NCBI GenBank assembly: GCA_963422465.1
Contig: OY730173.1
Coordinates: 3,906,001 to 3,970,000, forward strand
Source: Lichina pygmaea
Lineage: Eukaryota > Ascomycota > Lichinomycetes > Lichinales > Lichinaceae
Direction: 5' to 3'
DNA length: 64,000 nt
Part shown: piece after piece, positions 1 to 10,016 of the stretch
How positions within the stretch are numbered: the stretch's first letter is position 1
How the letters are laid out: each line of letters begins with the position of its first letter
Program-made: the position numbers and the translations under genes
The notes under the pieces: model-generated
Database searches by the model: none
What the model was told of the DNA's origin: nothing
Seen by the model: only the letters and a program-made list of their open reading frames with translations

Positions 1-1898
1 TTTCTTCTCTTCCTATTGGTCTTCCCACTCTTTAGTAAAGAGCTTTTGTAGTTCTTTCTTTGAACTAGCCTGGTTAGTAGTTATTTGACTTAACCAAGTG
101 AATTTCCACTTAGGAGAGATAGTTGGGGATTCCTTTAAAGGTTTCTTCAAGAGAGAGGCATAGCTGGAAATAGTGGAAAAGATACTGTCAAGAAAGTATT
201 TGAGAGGGGAGTTTTGAATAGAAGAAAGAAAACAGGCAGTGTGAAATTTAAAGTAGAGGTCTAGAGGTAGAAGAAAAAGCTCACTCTCTAATAGAAAAGA
301 AGGAGTGGCTTTGAAAGCACCCCCAATAAGTCTTAGGCATCTGTTTTGAAATGAAACAAGAGAAGAGATATTGGAGGATTTTCTTAGAGGGTTAAACCAG
401 ATCCCCACTGCATAGCTCAGTAGAGATCTCAGTATAGCAGTGTACACCAGACATGATGTGTGAACTGGAAAGCCCCAAGTAGAATAGGAAGTTCTAGAAA
501 GAGAAGAGAGTGCTTTCTGTGCTTTTTGAAGAATAATCCTCTGGTGTTTGTGCCAGTGGAGCTTTGCATCTAGGTACACTCCAAGTACTCACACTTCTTC
601 TTTTGGTTTGAGAATCACATTCCCCAGTCTGAGCTTGAGCTGAAGATTGTCTGATCTTCTTCTGGAAAAATGAAGTATTTCATATTTCTCAGGTGAGAAG
701 ACTATTCCATGTCTTGCAGCCCAGGATAGACATTTGTGGTGTGTGTTCTTTAACTTCAGAAGGTTACTTTTCAAGGAGTGACCAAAAGCAAGCAGATTTG
801 TATCATCTGCAAACCCCAGGGCAGATACACCAGAAGAGGGAGTATGCACAGTCTCATGCAATTCAGAAATGTAGAATAGAAAAAGAATAGAGGATAATGG
901 AGAACCTTGAGAAACTCCACAATGAATGGGAATAGAATAAGACTCAGAATCATCAAAGACAAGAGTGGTAGAGCGCTTATCACAGAAGGAGTAGATCCAG
1001 GAAGCTAGCCAGGCAGGTATTCCTTTTCTTTTCAGAATTTGCTGTAGTATCTTGGGGAGAACTCTGTCATAGGCTTCTGAGATATCCAGTGAGAGTAGGG
1101 ATGCAACCATGCCTTCCTTCCAGACTTTTTCCACTTGGGAGGTTAGAAGGAAAAGTGCTGCTTCTGTGGATCTTCCTTTCCTAAAGCCCATCTGGATATC
1201 TGGCAATAGTCCAGCTTCTTCTGCTATCTTGCTTAGTCTGGCTGCAGCAATAGCTTCCATCAGCTTGCCTGTTGTGTTTAGCAGAGCTATAGGGCGCCAG
1301 GCTTTAGCTTGATTGTAGGTTCCCTTGCCAGGTTTCCTCAAGCAGACTGTTTTTGCACTCTTAAATCTTTCAGAGAAGTACTCCAGTTTCCAGCATGTTG
1401 AAGTCAGAATAGCTAGAGCTTGGCAGAACCTAGGCCCCAGAGCTCTCAGAAATCCATTTGGCAGCTTATCTCTCCCTCCTGCTGTGAAAGGTTTCTTCTT
1501 GGCCAGAATTTGCTCCACTTCTTCACATGTTACCTCCTGGGAGAGCTGTATCTCAGAGATAGTCTGGGAGCTTTCTGAGCCTGGTTCTGGAACTAGAGCT
1601 TTTGGAAAGAACTGTTGTGAGAAGACTTTAGTCTTTTCCTCAAAGGTTTTGGCTATTCCTTCTTGTGTTTCCAGGTCAGGAACCAGAGGAAGATCAGGAG
1701 TCTTGTTGGCTTTGGACTTTCCCCACTTTGCAAGCTTCCAGAACTTTGAAGAGCTGGCCAGCTCATGGATTTGGTGTCTGAAAGTGTTCTGTTTTCCATC
1801 TCTGACTGCCTTTTTCTTGAGCTTAGTTGCTTGCTCAAGTTCCTCTTGACTTGCTTGCCTTTTTTGCACTTTTCTTCTTACTCTTCTTTCCTCTTTAA
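1..1898 (-). mobile_element. LINE (non-LTR retrotransposon) copy A, 5'-truncated, runs off window start
   Basis: Minus-strand remnant of a LINE. The frame from 1,869 to 589 encodes the end of the endonuclease-RT linker and the reverse transcriptase, with the palm motif as FADD (in GFADDTNLL). The frame from 579 to 13 continues with the post-RT region. The two are the same ORF2 split by an in-frame TGA at 589-591 (after KPKEEV), where copy B has CGA. Homology to copy B stops near 1,898, so the endonuclease and ORF1 are missing, as is usual for 5'-truncated target-primed insertions. The 3' end lies outside the window. The family resembles ascomycete Tad1/I-type LINEs; that clade call is from memory. 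Confidence 0.9.
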
Positions 1899-2112
1899 CC
1901 TCACATATTTACCATACACCCTGTGGTTTGTAGTGTACGTACTGTGGGAAAACCCCAAACCCTGTAGGGGAAATAGGAAAACCACAGTAATAAGAGTTTG
2001 TAGATCTTGACAGATACTGGGTGAGCTATTTCTTGAGAGCTTTCATACATCTTGCAAGGAGTACATCTTAGACAAGTTCTATGAATCTCGGGGGTTTTTT
2101 GTGGCAGAATTT
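1899..2112. other. Unassigned A+T-rich stretch with a 9-bp inverted repeat
   Basis: No gene is supported. CTGTGGTTT at 1,921-1,929 is perfectly complementary to AAACCACAG at 1,979-1,987. The loop contains a C-run and a G-run that can also pair. Confidence 0.4.
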
Positions 2113-2240
2113 GGGGTGGGTCAGATTCAAACTGACAACTAGTTTAGTCAGGTTCTCCAGGCCTGACACCACTAGTTCCGGGTCATGGGTGCCACGTAGT
2201 GGGAAACTCCCACCAGCTTCCCACTACACCATGCCACCCC
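2113..2240 (-). ncRNA. tRNA-like 128-nt cloverleaf (tRNA-derived SINE head or degenerate tRNA relic)
   Basis: Read on the minus strand the 128 nt fold as a four-way junction. GGGGTGG (2,240-2,234) pairs with CCACCCC (2,119-2,113) as a 7-bp acceptor-like stem. A long D-side arm has a perfect 10-bp inner stem (2,196-2,205 with 2,218-2,227). An anticodon-side arm has 7-bp (2,137-2,143 with 2,171-2,177) and 6-bp (2,147-2,152 with 2,162-2,167) stems. The last arm is a canonical T arm: 5-bp GTCAG/CTGAC (2,136-2,132 with 2,124-2,120), 7-nt loop TTTGAAT, joined directly to the acceptor strand. TGGTGTAGTGGG at about 2,232-2,221 fits the pol III A-box consensus. AGTTTGAATCT resembles a B box with C-to-T changes. 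It is too long for an ordinary tRNA. No second copy was seen in the window. Confidence 0.55.
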
Positions 2241-2254
2241 TGGTGGAGATGGTA

Positions 2255-2550
2255 GAGGATGGACAAGCTCATCCAACTCTGCCACTGCTGGCAGAGATGG
2301 CAGAGAAGAGCACTTCTTCTCCAACTCTGCCACACAGAAAGCTGATACTTCTCAGAAAGAACCCCCCTCTCTCAGGCTTATGTATAAAGACACCCAGATG
2401 CCTGGAGGAATTAGCTCTCCAGATTGAACACACTATAGCAACAACAATAGCAAGAGAGTTACCCAGCCTATTCATCTATTGGGTCCTTGTCTGATTGTCC
2501 AGACACACGGACCAGCCACCTTCTCAGTGAACTTGGCCTGACTCTTAACA
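2255..2550 (+). repeat. LTR-like remnant related to the solo LTR at 57,242-57,588
   Basis: From about 2,285 to 2,550 this matches the solo LTR at 57,242. Shared blocks are the CAACTCTGCCACACAGAAAG region, the TATA-like stretch (tgtataaag against tgtatataag), the segment AGCAAGAGAGTTACCC, CTATTCATCTATTG, and the end CTCTTAACA. The left end of the LTR is replaced by unrelated sequence that includes the tRNA-like element, so this copy is incomplete. An internal near-repeat of the GAGATGG...CTCTGCCAC block lies at 2,247-2,335. The family is unknown because no internal coding region is attached. Confidence 0.65.
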
Positions 2551-3317
2551 CATTCCAGTGTTCATTAAAGAAACAGATAATCTCTTCATCAAAGTGGTAC
2601 TGCAGAGAAGCTGACCAAGCAGGGTGGTGTGAGCACCAGCATCCATCAAGACTGAGGTACAAACAACAGATTGAAGCACCTTCTGTTCAGAGCAGAAGAA
2701 TTGGGTCCAACATCACAAAAGAGGCACAGGTGAGTCCAGTGAAATCTTGGTGTGGTCTCCACAACAAGGTGGTCACTGTCTTCCAGACAATGCCAGATTA
2801 TTCCCCACTCAAAACTCTTCCTACATGACTCACCTCCTTCTTCCACCACAAGAAATACGTAGTCAGCCTGCAGTAGAGCGCTCCCTAAGCACACATAATC
2901 ATCAAGCACCAAAAAGAAACTTGGAACTCTACTTCTTCCTCACCCTCCACACAATCCACAACAAGATACCAGTACTAATTACCCATATCTCACCTTGATG
3001 AAGAACACAGTCCCTGATCCTGGCTCAGTAGCTCCATCGTAGCTCTAATCAGACAAGTAGAAGCTCTTGTTTCTATCATGTTGTACCCCACCACATGCGG
3101 TGTGCTTTGAAATTGGCGAGATGGGTAATAGGAGATGGGCAGCTCTTTTGTTAGTATACGATGATCCTCACCCACTTCCCCCCCCCCCCCCCCTCTCTCC
3201 CCCAATCCGCGTCCAATCCGCCAAATCCACCTCCAAGAAAGAAGAAGCAGTACGTACCAGCACGGACACCATCAAAAGGGAACAAAGCTTCGAGTTGAAA
3301 TGGGTTTGAATTGATTT
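2551..3317. other. Intergenic, no supported gene; 16-C homopolymer
   Basis: No recognisable coding region; the open frames are short and have no family features. A run of 16 C lies at 3,178-3,193. The right part is the 3' flank of the alpha/beta hydrolase gene. Confidence 0.5.
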
Positions 3318-3959
3318 CTACAGCGCACTCGTCTGCTCTGACGTCTCCCCCACCGTCTCCCCCACCGTCTCCGCTATCGGTGCCGTGCCTGGCGCCGAGG
3401 CCGGCCCCGCCATCGCCTCTCTGCGGTTCAGTTTCTCGACACCATCTATAAAGTCCTCCAAGAGACGAGTGAACTCGTAACGCTTTTCCCAGGGCAACAC
3501 GTGTCCGCTGTTCTCGAAGCGGACGTACCGGATCTGACCCTGGCCCTGGCCCTGACCCTGGCCCTGGCCCTGGCCGCCCCCTAGTTCCCTGACGAGCACG
3601 TCGCCGTGCGGCGCCGAGATCATGCGATCGCGACCGCCGTGCATAACCATGATGCGGTCGCGCCCGACCTTGTCGGCGAGCGCCGTCAGCTGGTCCGGGC
3701 TCTTGTGGTGCCAGCCCGCGGCGATGGCCTGCAGGATGAAGCCCTTTCTCGTGAAGCCGGCCGTGTTCCGGCGCTTCGTGACCTCCTGCGCCGCGAAGCG
3801 GTCGCCGTTGGTCGGCCAGGCGCCCTCGGCGTCGGCGGCCTCGAGCCACTCTTGGCTGAACAGGTTGCGCTTCACCACCGCCAGCTGTTGGTCCACGGGC
3901 TTCGGGACGAACAGGTTGATACGGTTCCGGAGGTTTTCAATGAAGCCCTGGAAACTCGG

Positions 3960-3992
<33 letters not shown>

Positions 3993-5135
3993 ACATGCGA
4001 GTGAGTTTCAGAAAAAAAGCCAGTGTGCGAAGGCAAACCAAGATGTTATATTTGAGCACTGAGTGGTTCATGCCCGGCTGCAGCATGACCTAGAGCGCTT
4101 ACCTCCGTGTTCACGATCCGTGCCGCCGTCGATAACAGCGTCAAGGACGCAATCCGCTCCGGGATGAGGAGTCCCTAGACTCGAATGTCGCCCCCTCAGC
4201 GAGGCTGAAACCAGTCGTCGGAGACGGGGGAGTCGCTGAGACGGGGACAGATGTTCTGGAAGACGGACCAGCTCTTGCGCTATCATGCCGCCCATGCTGG
4301 GCCCGATGACGTGCAGCTCACGCTTCCCGGTCCAGCGTAGGTGGTCCAAGAGCTCGATCGCGTCTCTGGCCATCTCGGACGTCGAGTATCTCAGGAGGGG
4401 CTTGTCGGACTCGCCCATGCCTGCGTGATACCTCAACAACGGTGTTTACAGGCTTTCAACATGGGGGATGTTCGCTGCTCTGGACAAGAAACGGCCAAAA
4501 CGAGAGGTGTCTGCCCGAGCACATGACACCCCTGGCCCACGAGTTCGAAAGAAGGATGTTCACCTCGATTGTCGTATATCAAGCACGAGAACTTGGATCC
4601 GCGATCGTGGCCAAAGTCTTTACTCTGCCGTTGCCATGATGTCTTGAAGGAGCCCAAGCCCATGATCCACTAGATGTTTTGCATTGCAAGGGTTCGTCAC
4701 CACCGGTCGTTCCAGCAACCATGTATTGCCACAATCGCAGTCATTGTCGTCGCTGCTTCAAAGCACCTATGATGACAGAAACACGTGCCATCCTCCTCTG
4801 CAGCAGCGCACTCTTGATTCACACGTCGTACTGTACACATGCCGAAGTCATGCTTCCATCCAGCACCCAAGACACCAATCGTGATATTAAACTAAGCAGC
4901 AACGGCAGCAGCAGCAGCCGCAGTAGAGACAGCGTGGGAGACAAGAACCTAGACATACCACCATATGTATCGGACCATGACCATGGACTTCGTAAGAAAT
5001 ATCGAACGGGCCACCGCGACCGTTGGCCACGGCAAGTCTGCCCTTCTTCGCGGGCGTGAGGTCCCACAGAACGTTTGGAAAGTCGGGATGCGCGACGATC
5101 TCGGCCGCGGACAGAGGAGCGGGGGCCCTATGATC
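3318..5135 (-). CDS. alpha/beta hydrolase fold protein, five exons, 5' end uncertain
   Basis: Predicted soluble serine hydrolase of unknown substrate. Exons are about 5,135-4,959, 4,669-4,564, 4,420-4,269, 4,174-4,103 and 3,947-3,318 (stop TAG). Introns have GT-AG ends (GTATGT, GTGAAC, GTCCGT, GTAAGC donors) and phases stay consistent. The order is typical: [57 protein letters not shown], the nucleophile elbow GPSMGG (GxSxG), [19 protein letters not shown], then IMVMHGGRD with the likely acid Asp and [11 protein letters not shown] with the catalytic His. The Ser-Asp-His triad therefore looks complete. A Gly-Gln dipeptide repeat (GQ x6) sits just before the His strand. Exon 1 is open to an upstream in-frame TGA without an ATG, so the start must lie in a further exon not found. 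Intron 3,948-4,102 carries a CAT microsatellite. Confidence 0.82.
3961..3990. repeat. (CAT)10 microsatellite
   Basis: Ten perfect trinucleotide units inside the last intron of the alpha/beta hydrolase gene. Confidence 0.95.
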
Positions 5136-5838
5136 TCGAGATGTACTTGATCAGCCTCGATGATGTAGACGTCTCCAGCCTTGGGAGACGTAAGGCGTGT
5201 TTGTCGAAGCCCGTTCAGTTGGGGTCGGCGAGGGGCCGAACAACTTACATGTTCTACAACAGATTCTATGGAATGTTGGGATCTGGCCTTCCCGTGGAAG
5301 ACTTTAGCTCAACCTGAATGGCGTTGCTTGGCTTCGGCTGCCTGCCGTCAACGGCATTTCCCAGGATTTTAGCGCCCGGCCAAGCCTCCGGACGTCACCG
5401 GCGCCCCTTCCCGCCGCAGCCTCCCCCCCTCACTCGCCCCATTCCCGTAGGCCTACGTAATGTACGGGAGTACGGAAGTACAGTAGCAGTAAATAGTATT
5501 GCGCAAGTAGCTTCTGTAGGCTAAGTTAGGCTAAGATGGGCCAACGTCTCCGGCACCAACACCAACGAAAAAGCCTATAGCAGCACGAACAAGGAGATGG
5601 TCAAGCTCGTGGTGGTGGTCGTGTCCGAGGCCGCTGGAGAACAGCGGAATGACGCCTCGAACTTGAACGGTTTCAATCCTTTGGGTAATCACATCATTGG
5701 ACCATCCAAACTGATGCCCAACGCCCGTCGTCTCGTTCATCCAAGGTCCCAGAAGATAGTTTCTAGAGACATGGAAAACGAAATTCGAAGCCTGAGAGCA
5801 CACGTCCTCGGTTCTGGTCCTTTGACCTATTGAAAGTG
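5136..5838. other. Intergenic between hydrolase and complex I gene
   Basis: Should contain the missing first exon and promoter of the hydrolase and the 3' flank of the 51-kDa subunit gene. A GTAC-rich patch (5,458-5,490) resembles the hairpin islands farther right. A 119-codon minus frame at 5,531-5,890 overlaps the true 3' end of the complex I gene and has no family features. Confidence 0.5.
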
Positions 5839-7645
5839 CTACTGGCCCGGCGCGATCAACATGCCCTCCTTGTCCGCATTGTGCTGCCAACCGCCAGCTC
5901 GAGCCATGCCGCCGTGCTTCCCCGAATAGTCTGTGATGCGAGCTTCAAGTTCGTGCCGAAAGTGTCGGATCAGGCCTTGGATCGGCCACGAAAAGGCCTC
6001 GCCAAGGGCTGCACAGATTCAGTTTAGTGAGTCAGATTCGCGGTCGATGATGTGGGTTCTAGGAGGGAAGAGGCTCTCCGGAGCAGATATGAAAGTCTGG
6101 GATGAAGAGATCAAGATTACTGACCGCAGATGGTGTGTCCCTCGACCTGCTTCGTCAGCTCCTGGAGCATGTCAATCTCGCGATCCCGCGCTTGGCCCTT
6201 TTCGAACCGCTGCATGACCTGTTCGGCCCATTTACTCCCCTCGCGGCACGGCGTGCACTGGCCGCAGCTTTCGTGGCGGAAGAAAGTCGATAGTCGGCCA
6301 ATGGCTCGGACAACGTCCGCGCTCTGGTCCATCACGATCACTGCCGCGGTACCAAGGCCAGACTGGCTGTCTTTCAGCCCGTCAAAGTCCATGATCTGGC
6401 TGTCGCAGACATGTTTGGGCAAGATCGGCGTTGAGGCCCCCCCTGGGATGACGGCTTTCAGGTTATCCCAACCACCTCGCACGCCGCCGCAGTGGCGGTC
6501 GATAAGCTCCCGCAGAGAGATGCTCATCTCCTCTTCGACCACGCAAGGGTTGTTGACATGCCCCGATATGCAGAAGAGCTTCGTCCCGGAGTTCCTTTCT
6601 CGTCCGAACGAGGCAAACCAGCTTCCGCCTCGACGGCAGATGGTCGGAGCAACGGCGACCGTCTCGACATTGGCTACCGTAGACGGGCATCCAAAAAGGC
6701 CGACTGCGGCAGGGAACGGTGGCTTCAACCGCGGCTTGCCGGGCTTGCCCTCGAGAGACTCGATCAGGGAAGTCTCCTCGCCGCAGATGTATGCCTTCGA
6801 TCGTCAGTTCCGCCACTGAGTTATATTCCGGTAGTCTTTGACATACCCCTGCTCCCCGATGAAGGTACACGTCAAAGTCGTATCCGCTGCCACAGGCATT
6901 CCGACCAATGAGACCGTCCTTGTACGCTTCCTGTATCGCCTGTTGTAGAACTGTTGCTTCGTGATAGAACTCCCCACGAATGTAGATGTAGGCTGCGCTC
7001 GCATTCATCGCCCGGCCCGTCACGACGCATCCCTCGATGAGCTTGTGCGGGTCTTTCCGCATGATCTCTCGGTCCTTGCATGTTCCCGGCTCCCCCTCGT
7101 CCGCGTTGACGATCAGGTACCGTGGCTTCGGGTCCTTCTCCCATCCTTTCGTGTTCATAAACGACTGGGACAATCAGCGAGAGGCGCAGACAGATTCCTA
7201 GCTCGTGCATGCACGCACCCATTTCAGCCCTGATGGAAATCCCGCGCCACCACGTCCTCGCAGTCCAGACGCCTTGATCTCGGAGATGATCTGCAATCTC
7301 AGTCACTATGACGACGCCATCATTGGTCCCGCTCCAGCAGCGTGTGCTCACCCAATCGTCACCCTTGAGGATGATCTCCTTCGTCTTGTACCAGTCTCCG
7401 TAATTCTTGGCCGCCTTAAGATCAGTTCCGTGGTGACCGTACAGGTTCTGAAAGATACGATCTTGGTCTTTTAGTCCTCCATAGTGCTTGTGCTTGGGAG
7501 CGGCGTCCTGCACTGTCGCAAAGCGACGACTTCGCGGGAGGATACAAGCCGATGCGGGTCGAAGTGCTTCGCCACCTGAGCGAGTGAGATGGTCACTCGC
7601 TGCATGGAAGGCCCTCGGTGGAGGAATGTAACTCTTTGCGAGCAT
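5839..7645 (-). CDS. nuo51: NADH:ubiquinone oxidoreductase 51 kDa subunit (complex I, NDUFV1/NuoF type)
   Basis: Peripheral-arm subunit of mitochondrial complex I. It binds NADH, FMN and the N3 4Fe-4S cluster and passes electrons onward toward ubiquinone. Five exons: 7,645-7,352, 7,290-7,219, 7,164-6,847, 6,794-6,125, 6,008-5,839. Introns are 61, 54, 52 and 116 bp. The exons sum to 1,524 nt, 507 residues, the usual family length plus presequence. Visible in order: an Arg/Ser/Ala-rich mitochondrial targeting start ([20 protein letters not shown]), [32 protein letters not shown] (nucleotide/FMN loop), [49 protein letters not shown], the cluster ligands SCGQCTPC, and the fourth Cys in GHTIC. It ends [11 protein letters not shown] then a stop at 5,839-5,841. 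The start ATG at 7,645 follows CACA and no intron is needed before the targeting peptide. All key residues are present. Confidence 0.96.
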
Positions 7646-8296
7646 TGTGAGGGTAGATCTGCTCGCCTCCGTAGATGTAATGACTACGTAACGGTGCCCT
7701 TGATGTGGGTAAGTATGTTAGACAACTGTTCCAGCAATCATGCGTGTCATGATGTGATTTGGGTGTATCCGATTGGCTGATTATTGTAGGTAAGTTGCTA
7801 GACATGTGCCTGTGCTCACCCATAACAGTACAGTACTAGTTTCAGCTACGGGACACTCCAAGACCCACTGGCAGTGCACGTACTAATTTCCACGTGATTT
7901 CCTCCGCTGAAGCACCATCTATCCATGGTTGTGACCTACAAAAAGCCGGCTGCAAGTTGTTTTACAGCCGCCGTTACTCGTCCTTCCATCGCGGAGAGAT
8001 TTTCAGCGCGCTGCCTTTTCAGAGGCTTGATGCTGGAGCTACAAGGCAATGGCCTGCTCTGAGTGGGGAGAAGATGATGATCATTGACGCCCTCTCGGAC
8101 CCGAGAGCTATATGGCCTCCTATCCAGCTGACTAACACTACTGACTAAGCCAGGTTCAGCCCTGTGGCCGCAACAGTTGACTCTGCGCACTGGTTTCAAC
8201 TGACCTTGTGCCGTGCCCCGGAGGTTCCATAAAATGCTTTGCCCCGTAGTAACTGCTTTCAGCCTGGTGGCAAGCTGTACATACGTACCGGTACCG

Positions 8297-8318
8297 GTAC
8301 GGAGTAAAAACTCCGTAC
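8297..8318. repeat. Perfect hairpin GTACGGAGT-aaaa-ACTCCGTAC
   Basis: Arms at 8,297-8,305 and 8,310-8,318 are fully complementary around an AAAA loop. The same 9-mer recurs singly at 11,670, 11,772 and 12,675. Confidence 0.85.
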
Positions 8319-8484
8319 GTACATAACTGGAAGTTCCGGACTGGTCCTGGGAGAGGATTGAATACTGGTTGGTCAAGTCCAAGGGAGGAAGACCGCTGCG
8401 CCTAGTCTCGGTTCTGCTTTGGCAGAGATCCTTTGTACGTATGGGTACCGTACGTTATTTCATACGGTACGGGGTTCCAAACTG

Positions 8485-8684
8485 NNNNNNNNNNNNNNNN
8501 NNNNNNNNNNNNNNNNNNNNNNNNNNNNNNNNNNNNNNNNNNNNNNNNNNNNNNNNNNNNNNNNNNNNNNNNNNNNNNNNNNNNNNNNNNNNNNNNNNNN
8601 NNNNNNNNNNNNNNNNNNNNNNNNNNNNNNNNNNNNNNNNNNNNNNNNNNNNNNNNNNNNNNNNNNNNNNNNNNNNNNNNNNNN
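8485..8684. other. Assembly gap (200 N)
   Basis: Exactly 200 unresolved bases, so probably an arbitrary-size scaffold gap. Confidence 1.
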
Positions 8685-8859
8685 GTTACCCCTCCGCGTC
8701 GATGTGTGACACAGCCACAGCCCACAAGAATGAAATCCCTCAGAGCGTTCGGGTGATCAACCGCAATCAGACACCCCGCTGTCAACTCTGGAAGCTCAGT
8801 CGTAGATACTGGGTACACTGCTATTACTTGTGGATGCTTTTGCAGATAGGCTCCGGAAC

Positions 8860-9509
8860 TTACTTGTCAGAGCTATACTCTTCGAGTTTATCATCCTTCA
8901 CGTCATCGTCTTTGATCTTGTGGACGACAGCAGGCTCGACGCCCTCTTCCTCCTCCTTCATCTTTTTGATCTTGCTGGGGGTAGACGTTAGCTCGTCGTC
9001 CTCCGCGTCGCCGTTCAGCTGCTTGCGCTTGCGCGATGGCGTTTTCGGCGTGCCGGGCTTCGATTTGCGCTTGGCAGAACCATCGCCTTTGATCGATTCG
9101 CGCTTCATTTTTTGGAAATGCTGGCTGGGTGGAATATCAGTTGTATATCCAAGGAGAGAAAGCGAACCCTGGACAGGCAGCTCAGGCTGAACTGACACCA
9201 AGCAACGTGAACAAGGTCAAGATACAGTGGTGGGGACATTCTGTATGGTACAGTGGCACCAAGAATCACAGGAAACAACGAATGTTTTGATCCTCGAGGA
9301 GACAGCGGCCGCAACATGAAGGAAAAATCATGAGAGACAAGAGGGGCAAGTGCACAACTGGAAGCAGGAACCTACCGGCACGCCTCGGCGGTGTAGGCGC
9401 CATCCATCTTCTCCGAGACGGCTATCCACGACGGCATCTTTACGCCGGAGATCTCGATGATGTTGAAGAGCAGCCGCTTCTCGTCGAGTAAACTCCACGC
9501 GTTCGGCAT
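8860..9509 (-). CDS. Small SANT/Myb-like nuclear protein, two exons
   Basis: Predicted 132-residue basic protein, probably nuclear. Exon 1 is 9,509-9,376 and exon 2 is 9,124-8,860, joined over a 251-bp GTAGGT...CAG intron. The lengths sum to 399 nt and keep frame. The N-terminal 45 residues (WSLLDEKRLLFNIIEISG ... WIAVSEKM ... YTAEACRQHFQKM) have the tryptophan spacing and helix pattern of a single Myb/SANT-like repeat seen in many small fungal proteins. The rest is Lys/Glu-rich with nuclear-localisation-like KRKSK and RKRKQ stretches and an acidic tail ending EEYSSDK. The stop TAA overlaps a good donor (AA|GTAAGT), so a further short exon toward 8,800 cannot be excluded. DNA binding is inferred from the fold only. 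Confidence 0.75.
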
Positions 9510-10016
9510 GATGATGAATGTTGCGCAGGCAATGATGGAAGTTCAAGGTGAAGTGATAAAGAAGAGACGATTGAGACGGGGGCCGCAGGAAAGGACGATG
9601 GTGTTGCGGAGGTAAACAAGAGTTCACAGCTGTGACAGAAGTTTATAAGGGTGCCTCGTGGAAGTGGCTGCGCGCGTGTCGATCAGTCATCGATTTGAGG
9701 CCAGCCACCTTTGTGATTAACAAGATACTGTGCGTTCGTCGTGGAAGTGGCTGCGCGAGTCGATCAGTCATCGATTTGAAGCCAGCAGCCCTCGTGATAA
9801 CATGGCTATCGTGTGTCGCCATTTGAGGTCCTGAAAAAGAGTAGAAGAAAACAGCCAGAGAAGGCAAGATGAGACCGCATAACAGGAGTCGTGCAAGTAG
9901 ACAGGAAACGACAGGGAGAACCATCCGGGACCTGCGACTCGCACTTGACCAAAAGAAGCAACGACGGCGCAGATCGGAATGTCATCGTTTAGCCCCCACG
10001 TACAAAGCATCTGTGC
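9510..10016. other. Intergenic: promoter of SANT gene, 3' flank of PPAT gene
   Basis: No gene seen. Contains the direct repeat listed at 9,657-9,800. Confidence 0.6.
9657..9800. repeat. Direct repeat, two copies of about 62 bp
   Basis: Copies at about 9,657-9,718 and 9,740-9,800 share GGAAGTGGCTGCGCG, GTCGATCAGTCATCGATTTG and GCCAGC blocks, with few differences, offset by 83 bp. They lie upstream of the SANT-like gene. Confidence 0.85.

Larger units (their letters stand above)
7646..8859. other. Intergenic with GTAC-rich hairpins and a 200-bp gap
   Basis: Promoter side of the complex I gene. No gene is supported. Unresolved bases fill 8,485-8,684. A perfect 9-bp hairpin lies at 8,297-8,318, with GGTACC/CCGTAC-type palindromes on both sides of the gap, which may be why assembly failed here. 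Confidence 0.7.

Noticed and set aside
2113-2240. Functional tRNA gene
   Set aside because: At 128 nt it is too long, with oversized arms and a B box that departs from consensus; kept only as tRNA-like.
3622-4062. Plus-strand frame with a His run
   Set aside because: Antisense of the hydrolase last exon plus its CAT microsatellite; no independent support.
5531-5890. 119-codon minus frame
   Set aside because: Overlaps the real end of the complex I gene in another frame and has no family features.
8369-9190. Long frames through the N gap
   Set aside because: Open only because N bases give no stops; also antisense to the SANT-like gene.
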